The notes under the pieces were generated by a model. It was not told the DNA's origin, did no database searches, and was given only the letters and a program-made list of their open reading frames with translations. Below, piece by piece: positions 33,237 to 46,249 of a stretch of 64,000 nt of DNA. Where the stretch lies: the NCBI RefSeq assembly GCF_025698545.1, contig NC_068570.1, forward strand, positions 55,385,924-55,449,923. The letters are read 5' to 3'. The translations under genes were made by a program, and so were the position numbers. This stretch comes from Gossypium raimondii (lineage: Eukaryota > Streptophyta > Magnoliopsida > Malvales > Malvaceae). The stretch's first letter is position 1. Every line of letters begins with the position of its first letter.

Positions 33237-36200
33237 ATGGCGACGGAGGCTAACATCGCATTCAAAGTGATGAACCAAGAGTTTGTGAAACTTGACCGAT
33301 TTGATGGTTCAAACTTCAATCGTTTGAAGGACAATATGTTGTTCCTTCTTATTGTATTAAATGTGTCGTACGTTCTGGATCCAAACCTACAACCCGTGGA
33401 GGATCCCGCCCCCAATGCAAATTCTGAGGAAATCGCCAAAGTGGCTGAACTCAAGAAAAAACGCGAAGAAGACAATTTCACATGTCGATGACACATCCTC
33501 AACACCTTGTCTGATCGATTATATGATCTTTATATGTCGATGCAATCCCCGGTGGAAATATGGAAAGCTCTTGAAGAAAAATACAACACCAAGCAACAAG
33601 GTACTGATAAATTTTTAATGATGAAGTATTTCAAATTTAAAATGCTTGATAGTATCCCGATCATGGATCAAGTCCATGAATTACAAGTCCATGAATTACA
33701 AGTCCTTGTAAGCAGGCTTCGTGACTTTAAAGTTGTTATTATGGAATTGTTACAAGTTGGGGCTATCATCTCGAAGTTGCCTTCGTCTTGGAATAATTAT
33801 CGGAAGAAACTTCTCCATATGGCAGAGCGTCTTGGACATGTAAGCTACAACAAGTTGAAAAAAATGATGAAGAATGACATATTAAGAGGACTTCATCAAG
33901 TAGACATCTGAACAGATATAGTCTGTGCTGGATGTCAATTTGGCAAGGCTCACCAATTGTGGTTCAAGGAGTCAGAGCATCAGTCCAAGACACCACTAGA
34001 GCTCATACACTCATATGTCTGTGGCCTAGTGAAGCAATCGTCACTTAGAGGTATGAAGTATATGTTGACATTTATCGACGACTTTTCAAATGAAGGAAAA
34101 GTCAAAGACTTTTATGAAGCTCAAAGAGTTTAAGAAGAAGTTAGAGAATAAATTTAATAAGAAAATTCAGTGCCTATGCACTAATAATGGGATAGAATAT
34201 CTATCTATTGAGTTCACTGTCTATCTTGACAAACATAAGATCAGACGAAAATTAACTTGCCCCAATACTCCACAACAAAATAGAGTGGTAGAATGCAAGA
34301 ATCGTCATCGTGCTGAAACTTGTCGAAGTATGCTTCATTCCAAGAATGTACCAGAAAGATTCTAGGCCGAGTGTATGAGAACGACAACCTATATGATTAA
34401 TAGGCTACCATAAGCTAAGTTGGGATTCATTTCACCGTATGGGATACTATGAAAGATCAAGCCAACTGTCAACCATCTCAAGGTATTTGGCTGTGTATGC
34501 TACGTTTTCGTGCCAAATCACCTAAGGAGAAAATTTGATAATAAGGCAATTCGGTGCATCTTCATTGGATATGATGGTGCATGGAAAGGTTGGAGATGTT
34601 GTGACCCAACTATTAACAAGTGCCACACTTCAAGAAATGTTGTGTTTGATTAAACTTCTTTATGGTGGTCCCCTCAGAAGATTGAGCTTTCAGAATCTCA
34701 TGGCTTACAAGAGGTTCTAGAAGAAAAAAAAAGAAGAAGGTAAAGAGAAAGCATCAAATCCAAGTGAAGAAAGAGAAAGCTCACCTTCTAAGGACAAGAG
34801 TCCATGGAAGACTGGCATACATCAACCTATATCTGAGGAACTTTGTCCAAGACAACCGAAAGTCGAGGAGCCTATAAAAGAATTACAAAGATCAACAAGG
34901 CCAAGGCAACCTAACCCAAGGTACGCTAACACTGCCCTTGTAGATGAGTCTATACCTATTAAGCCATATACTTATGAAGAAGCAGTACAAAGCATTGAAT
35001 GGAAAAAAAGCTATGGAAGAAGAGATTAAGACATTAAAAGAAAATCAAACATGAGACTCAGTACTAAAGCTAAAAGATGTGAAGCCAATATCCTGCAAAT
35101 GGGTTTACAAGGTGAAAACCTGACCAAATGGCTCAATTGAAAGGTATAAGGCTCCACTTTTTGCTTGGATTTTCTCTCAACAATATGGGTTAGATTATGA
35201 AGAAACATTTAGCTCGGTGGCAAAAATCATAACTATTTGAGTCTTACTAGAATTGGCCGCTAGAAAGTCTTGGAAGTTGTGGCAGATGGATGTCAAAAAT
35301 GCTTTCTTACTTGGAGAACTTGACAAGGACATCTACATGGGATAGCCAAGAGGTTTCGAGAACAAAATCCATCCTAAGTATGTTTATAAACTGAAGAAGG
35401 CACTTTATGGCTTGAAGCAAGCTCCAAGAGCATGGTACGAGAAGATCGGTAAGTTCTTAATACAAAGTGGTTTTACAATTGCTTCTTCATATTCTAGTTT
35501 ATTTGTGAAAACAAATCAAGGAAAACTAGCCATAGTGCTAGCATATGTGGATGACTTAATCATTACGGGAGATTTTTGCGAGAAAATCCAACAAACAAAG
35601 GAAAATCTTTCTATTAGATTCCATATGAAGGAATTAGGAGAACTCAAACACTTTCTTAAACTTGAAGTAGAGCGCATGAAGGAATGATTATTTTTAGGCT
35701 AACAGAAATATGCAAAGGATCTTCTATAGAGGTATGGGATGCTTGACCGCAAGCCTATCTCCACTCCATGGATCCCAATATAAAACTACGAGCAGATGAA
35801 GGAAAACATTTAGAAGATCTAATCATGTATTGACAACTGGTTGGAAGTCTTATCTATCTCACTATAAGTCGACCAGACACAACTTATGCAGTTGGGGTGG
35901 CTAGTCAATACATGAGTAATCCTAAGAAACATTATCTCGATGCAATACGGTGCATCCTGAGGTATGTTAAAGGAACCATTAATTTTGGTATTTTATACAA
36001 GAAAACAAAATAATATCTGGTGGTTGGATAGACATTGACTATGCTGGAGACTATGATACGTGTAACGTGTAGGTTTGTGCAAGTGTACACAGTTGTTATC
36101 AAGTAATAGTAAGTAAAAGAGTTATCGTTTCCATAGGGACTATATATTTAATCAAATAATTGCAAAATTAAAGATTTACAAGTTGGTAAGAAAACACAAT

Positions 36201-38290
36201 AATTTGGGGTGATTGGCTTAAAATTAAATGAATTAACTAGATGCAAATTAACCTAAATACATATAAGATAATAATGTAGTGAGATGATTTAGCGATAATT
36301 TCATATGTTCAATAACAATAACATGAATAAGCTAGAATAATTACAACATTTGACTTAATTCATTTTCATCATGTTTAATAATGTTTGGAAAATATTCGTG
36401 GCAACTCGACCATTCATTAACGGGAATCTTATATAAGTTCAATCAAATCTTATACTTAGAAAAATATGCATAAACCAATGCCATGATTTAAATAAGGATT
36501 TCTTAGAATTTATGTGAAGTAACAGGATGGATTAGATTTGAAACAATTTAATCACATAAACCTAAAGTTATGCAAGGTAATAAGTTCTCTTAGTCTATTA
36601 CAAACCTTTAATTTAATCAGATTAGGATATAAATTAAGCATGCACCTTCCAATTATTGTGTCCATTAATTGCCATCTGATTAGGATCAATCAACTAATTC
36701 TAATGCATTCAAACATATTTTAATGCATGAAATACACACATGATTTTAATTGGAAGAATGAACAACTTGAGGCTCAAACATCATAAACATGAATCAAACA
36801 GATTCTATCAAATTAATGTAATCATTCCAGCTAAAACAATGTAATCATTGTCAATGGAAAAACATCAAAGAAATTTGCAAAAATTTTAAACAACAAAGAA
36901 CAAAAATAAAGATTAAGGAAAAAAAAACTCTTTGATGGGTTCGGCGATTCTTCGACGACCAATCATAGTGGCTTCCTCTGATCCTTGTGTTTACTCCTTC
37001 GCAAAATGCTTCTCAAGGTGGTCGGCCAATAGTGGTTTTCCTAAAGGAAAATGCTAGTTAAAGAATATGGAAATGGGAGTGATATGCGTGAAAGTGAGAA
37101 AGAAAGTAAAGGTAGAAATGAGAGAGGAATAAATGATGAGGGATGCTTATGAAGTGAAATTAATGTGGTATTTATAGTAGAGAGTTAAAAATAGCATGAA
37201 CATCCCTTGAATTCCTCTCAAGCATGGTCGGCCATGAATTGTGGAGAGTGGGTTGATTTTTTTCATGATTTCTTTGTTTGATTCTTGCTTGATTTGTGGC
37301 ATGGGTTGGACGACAATCAAAGAGACTTTGTTAGGTTAATTTGTAATTCTTTCACACATGTAGGGACCTTCTTCCAATTGTTCCAAAGATGGTTTGGGCT
37401 TCTCTTTATGCCTTTGCCGAATTTGGGCTTCTTTTCCCCTTATTGGACGGTTTGGCAACCCAATTTACAATCATATTAATTCTTTTCAGTAACAATCTTC
37501 AAGCTGGGTCAAGGTAATATTTCTGAGCCCAATTATTCTTTCAGCTGCCCACATGAAATAGACTATAGCTGATTTGCATGTGAATTTATTGACTCCTACA
37601 TGAATTAATTTAGTGGTCCAACTATAGCAAATTGAGTAAATATTAACATGTATCATAAAAAAGTAAAATTATGTAAAATTAATACTAAATTATATAAAAT
37701 TAAAAACTTTACTAAAATTATGTCTAATGTCTAAATATGAACCAAAATGACTCAATTAGCTATCCACATGCTCGGAATTTGCATAAAGTATAAGTAAAAA
37801 TGTGCTAAATAAACCTATATAATTTAAATGTTACAATATACGATGATCGACAACTGGGTACATCTTCAGACTTGGATGAGGAGCAATATCATGGTGTAGC
37901 AAGAGACAACCAACATTGTCATTATCAAGTACCGAAGCAAAATATCAGTTAGTAGCATTAGCGGCACAATAAAATCCTTGGCTGAAACAATTTATGAAAG
38001 ATCTTAATTAGCTAACAAACTAACAAGTAAGGCTTCTCTGTGATAATTTATCAACCATACGTCTAGAAGAGAATCTAATCTTTCATTCAAGGACAAAATA
38101 TATAGAAGTGCATTATCATTATATTCACAAAAAGGTCTTCGAAAGGGAGATCAAGATGGTGCCAACAAAGATAGATGACCAAGTTGCAGACATATTCACG
38201 AAGAGTTTGAGTAGACCAAAGTTTGAGAAGTTCAGAGAAGCACTCAGTATAATCTGCAAATCATCTGTGGAAAGAAGTTTGCATTGAGAA
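33237..38290 (+). pseudogene. Ty1/copia polyprotein remnant, interrupted by an insertion
   Basis: Order of parts, all in several broken frames: a UBN2-type gag (MATEANIAFKVMNQEFVKLD, ...WKALEEKYNTKQQGT), a GAG-pre-integrase stretch near 33850-33960, an integrase core (FIDDFS near 34075; NTPQQNRVVECKNRHR near 34265), reverse transcriptase (MDVKNAFLLGELDKDIYMG near 35290; [19 protein letters not shown] near 35395; [14 protein letters not shown] near 35535) and RNase H split at 36056/37838 (SSTEAEYQLVALAA near 37925; QVADIFTKSLSRPKFEK near 38180). More than ten stops or frameshifts make it non-functional. The catalytic YVDD motif is intact. Confidence 0.85.
36061..37837. mobile_element. 1.78-kb insertion inside the copia RNase H, flanked by a 5-bp duplication
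   Basis: The copia sequence runs ...gactatgatacg, then 1777 bp of foreign sequence, then atacgatgatcgacaactgg. atacg is therefore duplicated at both edges (36056-36060, 37838-37842). The insert starts TGTAACGTG and ends GTTACAAT, so TGTAAC/GTTACA forms a short inverted end two bases in from the right edge. It has no recognisable coding sequence. A 5-bp duplication with TG...CA-like ends suggests a solo LTR or small LTR element; that is inference. Confidence 0.75.
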
Positions 38291-38356
38291 AGAGTTTTGA
38301 AAGCCAATGCAACTTCTAGATAAAAGCCAAACTTAACCTTTAAGAGAGAGTTTCTT

Positions 38357-38845
38357 TGGAATATTCTAGAATATAAAATAAAGAAATAGGATATTATCTA
38401 GAACACTAGATATTATACATGAACATTCTAGTTATTAGATATTTGTAAAATTAATGATAAGGATGTTGACAAGTGTCAACAATCCAATGGCCACTAGACT
38501 CTATAAATAAGGGTAAGAGCTTTCATTTTTGTAAGTGTGTGCAATAGAGAAGTGTGCGTCATGTTATAATTGTATTGTGTATTAATAAAAGTGTTTTATT
38601 CTCTCGTAATTGTAAGTCTCAGTTAAGCCTTAGGTTTCTAAGCATTTAGTGCACTTGGGTTAGCTTCTATATAAGGTCAGCTCTGCCGCCTAAATAATAT
38701 ATGGTCGACCCTGTCGCCTGAGTATTAAAGTGCACTAAGAAGTTAGAAAATAAAAGGTTAATAGACTTTAACGAGTTGGTGTAACATTACTTGTAGGTCT
38801 TAGGTCCTCTGTAGTGGGTGTGTTGGGGTCATCGAGTTCCCAACA
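38357..38845 (+). mobile_element. Copia-type LTR, right
   Basis: It follows a purine-rich aagagagag tract and runs from TGGAATATTC (38357) to gagttcccaaca (38845), about 489 bp. Inside are a tataaataagg TATA-like site and an aataaaagtgtttta polyadenylation-like signal. Its sequence differs from the left LTR (32722-33212), so the two ends of this element do not match. Confidence 0.6.
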
Positions 38846-38848
38846 TGT

Positions 38849-40157
38849 TTAAAGGTTGAAAAGCTTGCCTGCAATCAGATATTTCTTCAGTTCATCGAGT
38901 AGAGCATAGCACTGGTGAATCATGTAAGCGTCCATCTTTTGCTTCTTTTTATTCGGATTGTCCGTGGCCATCCCTTCTCTGTAGGCAGCAGTATTGTTTA
39001 AATCACTTAGAAGGTTACATTTACACTTAATGCACCCATATGAACTGCATTTTTCGGCGCCTGCACGGGTCAGCGGCAGACTAGAATTGGCGTTGTGGAT
39101 CAATCGCTCAGCTCCCCCACTTCTACCTTTACCAGTCATGCCATTCCTTAAGTTATTTCTTGCCAACTTTTTCACACGGATTTAAGAAGCCTGATTTTCA
39201 ATGCAGACGTGGTCAGTTTTGACTTTGGTTTAGGTGTTAGAATCATAAATTAAGATATGATATAAAACTTAAGAAATCATAAATCAGGATTTGTCATGTC
39301 AAATCATCAAGAACAAAACAAGAATAAAACTAGATATGGAAGCGTACCTGAATCCCTGAATTCCTTGAAGTTTTTTTCTGGATCTTGGGGATTTGATTTT
39401 CCAAATTGGCATACAAGAAATTCATAGAATATTTGCTTTCTCTTTCCTACGGATGAGATATTAGAAAAGTTATCTTGTGTGTTATTTGGGGATCATAACC
39501 CTAATATATATAACTTTGACACATTAACCCTAATTTCTAATTAGCCCATCATTAATTAGAAATTAGTTACTAGAGTATCTACACATATTTCACCCATACT
39601 TTATTTAATAATTAAAGCTCAATAAACCTTAACCAAATTAGATCACTTTTAACTTGGGCTAACCTATCATAATAGTAAATAATAACTTGTAATTATCCTT
39701 ATTATATATGTGGTGTCCATATTTTCCAACATTAAGAACCCTAATTTTCAATCTAGTCATTAGTTATTGATCTTGGGATTTCCCTTCAAAGTTTTCCTTC
39801 TTTCTCCAAAACTTTCGCTCACTTCATCTGCCATTGTAATAACATTAGTTAAAGGATAATCTATATATATAACATCATATTATTAAACCCCGAACTGAGT
39901 TTATTAGAATCTGAAAATGGGATTCCTAACTCTAGTAAAAGTATAATAAGGGGAATGTTATGATCATCATAACTTACCTGCAAGTGGGGTGTTTCCAGTT
40001 CGTCAATTGAGGTAAAGGATTGCTTGTTTACTATGTAAGGCTCCTCCATCTTCCACCGCCTTTCCATCGGACCTTCGACGGCCACCATTTCTTGTGGTGA
40101 TTTCCATTTGCGACAACCTGATGAAGACTTTTGTTTTGGTTTTGTAAGAGAAGACAT
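38849..40157 (-). pseudogene. Unidentified minus-strand gene, multi-exon, probably broken
   Basis: Exon 1 is 40157-39978 (MSSLTKPKQKSSSGCRKWKS ... DELETPHLQ, donor gtaagt). Exon 2 is 39446-39348 (ERESKYSMNF ... KKTSRNSGIQ, donor gtacgc). Phases fit. Exon 3 starts at 39190 with AS and then meets TAA at 39184-39182. The same frame stays open afterwards for about 110 codons with protein-like content (RSGGAERLIHNANSS, KCSSYGCIKCKCN, NPNKKKQKMDAYMIHQCYAL), ending at 38849 next to the copia LTR. So either the true product is about 95 residues or this is a longer gene with a nonsense codon. I do not recognise the family. Confidence 0.42.
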
Positions 40158-40159
40158 TT

Positions 40160-41790
40160 TCACAACCTTAGATTTTCAGAGAGTGATTATGGAACAATAA
40201 GTTGGAGATATTGAAGCTGGCAGCAATTTAATTTAATCTCTCTTACTTTGACTTTCAAGGATAATTTTTTTTATTTTTCTTTTCTTTTTTAAGTTTTGAA
40301 TTACAATAAATGTTCTAATTCATGCATATCTTATATTAAATCAATTTAAAGCTTTTAAAAGTTTATTTTTATATTTTCATTTTAATAATTAGAATATTTG
40401 TGAATGTTAAATTTGTTTTTTATAAGTTTAGATTTAGATAATATTTAAATTGAGTATTATAATTATTATATTTATGGATAATAATTAATATTTGGATATT
40501 TGAATTTATTATTCATTTTATTTTAAAATATTATATTTTAATAAATATTTTATTTCATTATAATTCGTAATAGTCAAATAGTTTAGGTTTTTTTCTCGTT
40601 TAGATTTAAGAAAAGCAAATCAATTACAGATTAATTGCTATTATCTATAAACAATATATAAAGGTAATTACAATGAAATATTACATTTTAAGTAAATTTT
40701 TAAATTTTATTTTCCAACTTTCTATTTTTAATTATATAACAATGATCAAATTTTTGTGATTAAATTTTACTATTAATTTTCTTATTTTACGAATATTGTA
40801 AATTTAGTCATTTTACTTTAATTTAGTCATTTTTAATTTTGTATTTCTCAAATTTTAAAATTTTAGTCATCATCAAACAATAACTATTAAATTCATTCAA
40901 TTACTATATGTGTAATGTCATGCCACTACAAAATAAAACTTAAAAAAATAAGTTAATGGATTAACTGCTATCATTTGCATCAAAACTAAAATTTTAAAAT
41001 TTTAAAATATAATGGCTTAAAATGATCAAATTAGAGAATATGCACTAAATATACAATTTTACACATAGTACATGACTAGTAATTGAATCTAACTGAATAA
41101 ATTTAAGCGATAATGTTTAGGTTAGGACTAAAATTGACTAATTCTAAAAGTATAAGGACTAAATTAATCAAATTACAATGTAAGGACTAAATCTACAACT
41201 TTCACAAAAATACAAAGACTAATAGCATGATTTATCAATTTTATTTTGATCTCTATATTACTCAAAATTTAATCTCTATACTTAATTTTTATATAACAAG
41301 CACTTTATTTTTTATATAATTTGTTACCTAAAGTCTTCCTTATTTTTCTAGTTAAATAATAGATCCATGTAAACGTAACATTAAATGTAAATATTAAGAT
41401 TTGTTAACTCGATTCAATTTGACTCAAATTTTTTATTCAATTCAAAAAATTCAAATTAAATTCGATTACTAATATAAGATTCGTTAATTCAATTAACTTG
41501 AAATTTTTACTCGAACGAATATTGACCTAATAGGAACCTAACCTATAACTAACTCGTGTTGATGTTGTAGTAATTGAGATACATGTCCTTTTACCAATTG
41601 AATTTAAATATAAAAGTCAACATTTTGTAATAATAATAATCCAACAACCCAAAATTGTGGAATAATGCTGACGATGAAGATCATCGTGGTAATAATAATT
41701 GGTAGAAAGGGACATTTCGGTAAATTCGGATAGAATATTCCAAAATCGTAATCATCATCGGACCGCTTCCCAACGCCATCACCTCCCAAC
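40160..41790. other. AT-rich intergenic between divergent genes
   Basis: Shared upstream space of the minus-strand unknown gene and SDP6. It contains long A/T-rich stretches and no supported gene. The last 200 bp (gccatcacctcccaac, tctctctttctctaat) look like an SDP6 leader. Confidence 0.5.
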
Positions 41791-41835
41791 TATTCTCTCT
41801 TTCTCTAATTCATCTCTCTTCCTCTACCTACCGCA

Positions 41836-44800
41836 ATGTCCGCAACCGCCACTCGCCTCCGCCGCGTCGCCGCCGTTGCTACAGCGGTAGCTGTTACTGC
41901 CTGCGGTGGTGCTGTTCTCTTACCTCCGTCTGTTTCTTCCAATGACCGCGGCGTTGGCCCCGTCGTAGAGTCCATGAGGCGGACGATCAGTGATCCAAAC
42001 GCCATTGTTCCTTCCAGAAGTGTCCAGGAATCGACTCTGATCGGTGCCAGCTCGACTAGTCCACTCGACATCCTGGTCGTAGGCGGCGGTGCCACCGGCT
42101 GCGGCGTTGCTCTCGACGCTGCCACTAGAGGCCTCCGTGTCGGCCTTGTTGAGCGAGAGGATTTCTCTTCCGGAACGTCTTCTCGGTCTACGAAGCTAAT
42201 TCATGGAGGTAAGCATAAATGGTTAAGTTGTCTGTTTGATATCTATTTTCACTGTTTTAATGGAAACGTAAGTTAACAATTAATTTAAAAAAAGTGAAAG
42301 AACTTTAAGTTGATTTGCGTGATCATATATGCATTTTCTTGGCTACTTGTTTGATTGCTGATTTTAACATTAGAAGAGGCCAAATCCAAATGATGAGTGC
42401 ATTGATTCGAAATTTTAGAAAGAGAAAAGGCTAAAATTTTAGGAACTCGCTCCATGTGGATGTTAAGGTCTTTGCTGCTTTGGGATCTAGCAATATAGCT
42501 CTTGACATTTTATTTTTTTATTTTTTACTTAGAGAGCAAAGAGTTAAACACATAAGGACATCAAATAATCCTTTTAAAATTTTATATCCAATATTTTGGT
42601 ATCATATACTATTTCCGATTAGGTATTGCATCCTTGTATTAATTTGTTAATACACAGGTTTTCTTTGGAATTTTGAAGTGATTTCTGCAGCTTGTCTTTT
42701 GATTAAGGTTAAAAGTTTCAAGTCTGGAAAATCTTTGTTTTGAATCATATAAAATGTTTGACGAATAGCAATTGATGCTACAATTTTAGTTCCCCACCTT
42801 TAGGCCGAACAACACTAAATTGTATTCCATAAAATAGGTATATGAAGCTAATTCCATTTCTTCTTCATATGCTTGTTTCAGCATTTAAGCTAATGCATTT
42901 GCTAAATTCGGTTAGGGGTCCGATACTTGGAGAAAGCTGTCTTTAACGTTGACTACGGGCAATTGAAGCTGGTTTTCCATGCACTTGAGGAGCGTAAACA
43001 GGTTATTGAGAATGCGCCTCATCTCTGCCATGCCTTGCCATGCATGACACCTTGTTTTAACTGGTTTGAGGTAGTATACTACTGGATGGGCTTGAAAATG
43101 TACGATTTGGTCGCAGGACGCCATATATTACATTTGTCCAGATATTATTCAGTGCAAGAATCTATTGAGCTCTTCCCTACTCTTGCAAGAAAGGGTAAAG
43201 ATAAAAGCTTGAGGGGCACAGTTGTGTACAATGATGGGCAGATGAATGACTCTCGCCTAAATGTTGGATTAGCTTGCAGTGCTGCACTTGCTGGAGCAGC
43301 AGTGCTTAACCATGCAGAAGTTGTATCATTTCTTAAAGATGAAGGTTCCGAGAGGATAATTGGTGCAAAAATTCGTGACAATCTGTCAGGTACAACCTGC
43401 ATCTCCTTTGAGCAATAAAAAATTCACACAAATTATTAACCGATTTGAGCATATGACGATTTACATGTCTGTCTTGATTAGTCTGTTTTCTAGGTCTTCA
43501 ACAAATACCTCAAGTTTGCAATGAAAGAGAAAAAAGTCTAAAGGGCTATAAAATTTAATAATTACTTGTTAATAATCCTGTAAGCAGTTGATTTCTAAGT
43601 GCAGAAAGCCATGACACTTACTGTTGTTCATTCACGCACATTTTAGTTTTATTTTTTGACATTCAAAAGTGCCTTATGTCTTGAACCTACCAATTAATTT
43701 CTGTCCAAGCAGCTGATTTTGATATTGTAGTTGACTTGCTCTAATTAGTTATAACTCGAATACATGATTCAGCTTTCCCTTATAGGATCTTGAATTTCGA
43801 AATATACCAAAATTAAGATAGAAAATTGTATAGTTTGAGTGTTTAGCTTATCCTAATTTCTTAGAATTGACAGCAGGGATGCTACAGCAGAGAAATGCTT
43901 GAGAACGAAAGTTTTCATCGAACTTGAAAGCTTTCCATCCAAATCATATGAAGTACTTAATTTTTTGTTTGTTATTAAAATCTTAAAAATGTAAGATGCT
44001 GCTGTTCTGTGGTTGGAATAAATAAGCATTTTTCTTCCAGTTTACACCATTTGTTATTTGATTTTTACATTCCAAAATAGTTGATTTCCTAGTCAATTTA
44101 TCTTTTTATTTCGGCTAATCTCATTTACTGTAAGGTTAAAGCAGTGTTAAGTAATTCTTGATATTTTTATTAAGATGATGAGAAGAATAAAATTTTTTGT
44201 TCGTATGTAGGGAAAATGATTTTGCATGCGTATGCACCAAAACATGTTTGCAACAAGATTTGCACTTTAAAAATTTCTTTCTTCAGCATATCGCTGCATA
44301 CCAATATTGGTGTAATTAGGTAGCGTGGTGATCTGTTTGATCTTTTTGTTCATTAATATATAAACAGGCCAAGAATTCGAAACCTATGCAGAAGTTGTTG
44401 TGAATGCGGCTGGACCATTTTGTGACTCTGTAAGGAAAATGGCTAACAAGGATGCACAGCCCATGATTTGTCCTAGCAGCGGTGTACATGTTGTTCTCCC
44501 TGATTATTATTCTCCTGAAGGAATGGGTTTGATTGTCCCTAAAACTAAGGATGGACGTGTTGTTTTCATGCTTCCATGGTTGGGGAGAACTGTAGCTGGC
44601 ACTACGGATTCTAATACTTCCATCACTGCACTTCCAGAACCACATGAGGATGAAATACAATTTATACTTGATGCTATATGTGATTATCTTAACGTCAAGG
44701 TATAATCTGGATTTGTCAATGTTTGATATGTTACTTTTTTATTCTAGTTTATTTCTAATTCTGTCTCGTTTTTGGGTATATGTTTAGTCTAATTTTCAAC

Positions 44801-46248
44801 TAAATTTGTGACTTAAAACTCTTAGGTACGACGCACAGATGTTCTTTCTGCTTGGAGTGGTATTCGTCCATTGGCAATGGATCCTACTGCAAAGAACACT
44901 GAGAGCATCTCTCGAGATCATGTTGTTTGTGAGGATTTTCCTGGTTTGGTCACAATAACTGGTGGAAAGTGGACTACTTATCGAAGGTAATATTTACTTT
45001 GGTTTTGGTAAATTTTCCTTTTATATTGGTGGTTTACAGTAGATCTGACAATATTAGACACAACACGAAGACAAGATGGATAAATACCTAAAACACGACA
45101 CGACAAAAGAAAAACATCACGAACACGACAAGATACATGAATGTATCAATATTTATATAGTACAAATTATTAATGTATCAAATTTTATATAAATATAAAA
45201 TACCTTAAATACAATTATGAATGGTAAAATACGAGAATGATGCAGATACACAAATAGTTAGGTCTAGTTTATAGTCGTTCATCAAGGCCGAATTTATTTT
45301 TATTGATAACTAATGTTGGAGAATTTGGAGGGTAAACTGTTGAACTACAAATTAATTGATGGGCATACTCTGTATTCCCTTGATATTTGGGCACGACATC
45401 TTGTTCGTTTGATCTCCTTTATCTGTTTTCTTTTCAGTACGACCTTTCAAACTTAATAGAATTATTTTCAGCATGGCAGAAGATGCGGTGAATGCAGCTA
45501 TCAAGTCCGGTAAGCTAAGCCCTAGGAATGAATGTATAACAGGCAACCTACGGCTGGTTGGTGGAGATGGATGGGAAAGCTCATCTTTTACTGTACTTGC
45601 TCAGCAGTACATACGCATGAAGAAGACACATGGTGGGAAAGTTGTTCCAGGAGTAATGGACACAGCTAGCGCAAAGCATTTGTCTCATGCTTATGGGACC
45701 TTAGCGGAACGAGTAGCCACAATAGCTCAGGTTGGTTTGCTATGCTCTCACAAGTCATAAGTGTTAATTATTTGTCTCAGTAGTTGGTCTGTGATTATCT
45801 TCTCAAATCCCAGAGTTTGAAACCATCCTCCCCAAAATAAAACCTCTATCGATCTAACATAGGGTGGTTTGGGAACAATCAAATATGGCTAAGTCTTATC
45901 TTCTTTGTATTCGGTTTAACAATTTCAAATCTGCCTTTGAATTTCTAGAATGAAACACTGGGTAAGAGGCTTGCCCATGGTTACCCATATCTGGAGGCCG
46001 AGGTTGCATACTGTGCTCGAAATGAGTACTGTGAATCTGCTATTGATTTCATTGCCAGGAGATCTCGCCTTGCTTTCCTTGACACAGATGCAGCAGGCCG
46101 AGCATTGCCGCGAATTATCGAAATACTTGCTAAGGAGCACAATTGGGACCGGTCCAGGCGGAAGCAAGAAATGCAGAAGGCTAGAGAATTTTTGGAAACT
46201 TTCAAGTCATCGAAGAATGCACAGTTCCATGACGGGAAACACCAGTAG
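41836..46248 (+). CDS. SDP6: FAD-dependent glycerol-3-phosphate dehydrogenase, mitochondrial (SDP6-like)
   Basis: Six exons: 41836-42208, 42916-43389, 44368-44699, 44826-44986, 45472-45730 and 45949-46248, all GT-AG with matching phases, give 632 residues. The enzyme oxidises glycerol-3-phosphate to dihydroxyacetone phosphate on the mitochondrial inner membrane and passes electrons to ubiquinone. In Arabidopsis SDP6 is needed for post-germinative oil use (family knowledge). An Arg/Ala-rich N-terminus (residues 1-35) fits a targeting peptide. The FAD dinucleotide motif GGGATGCG lies at residues 83-90, followed by [20 protein letters not shown]. Later blocks are [42 protein letters not shown] and GGKWTTYR. 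The C-terminal part carries the GlpA/GlpO-type helical domain. The length equals the usual plant size. No lesions were seen. Confidence 0.95.
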
Positions 46249-46249
46249 T

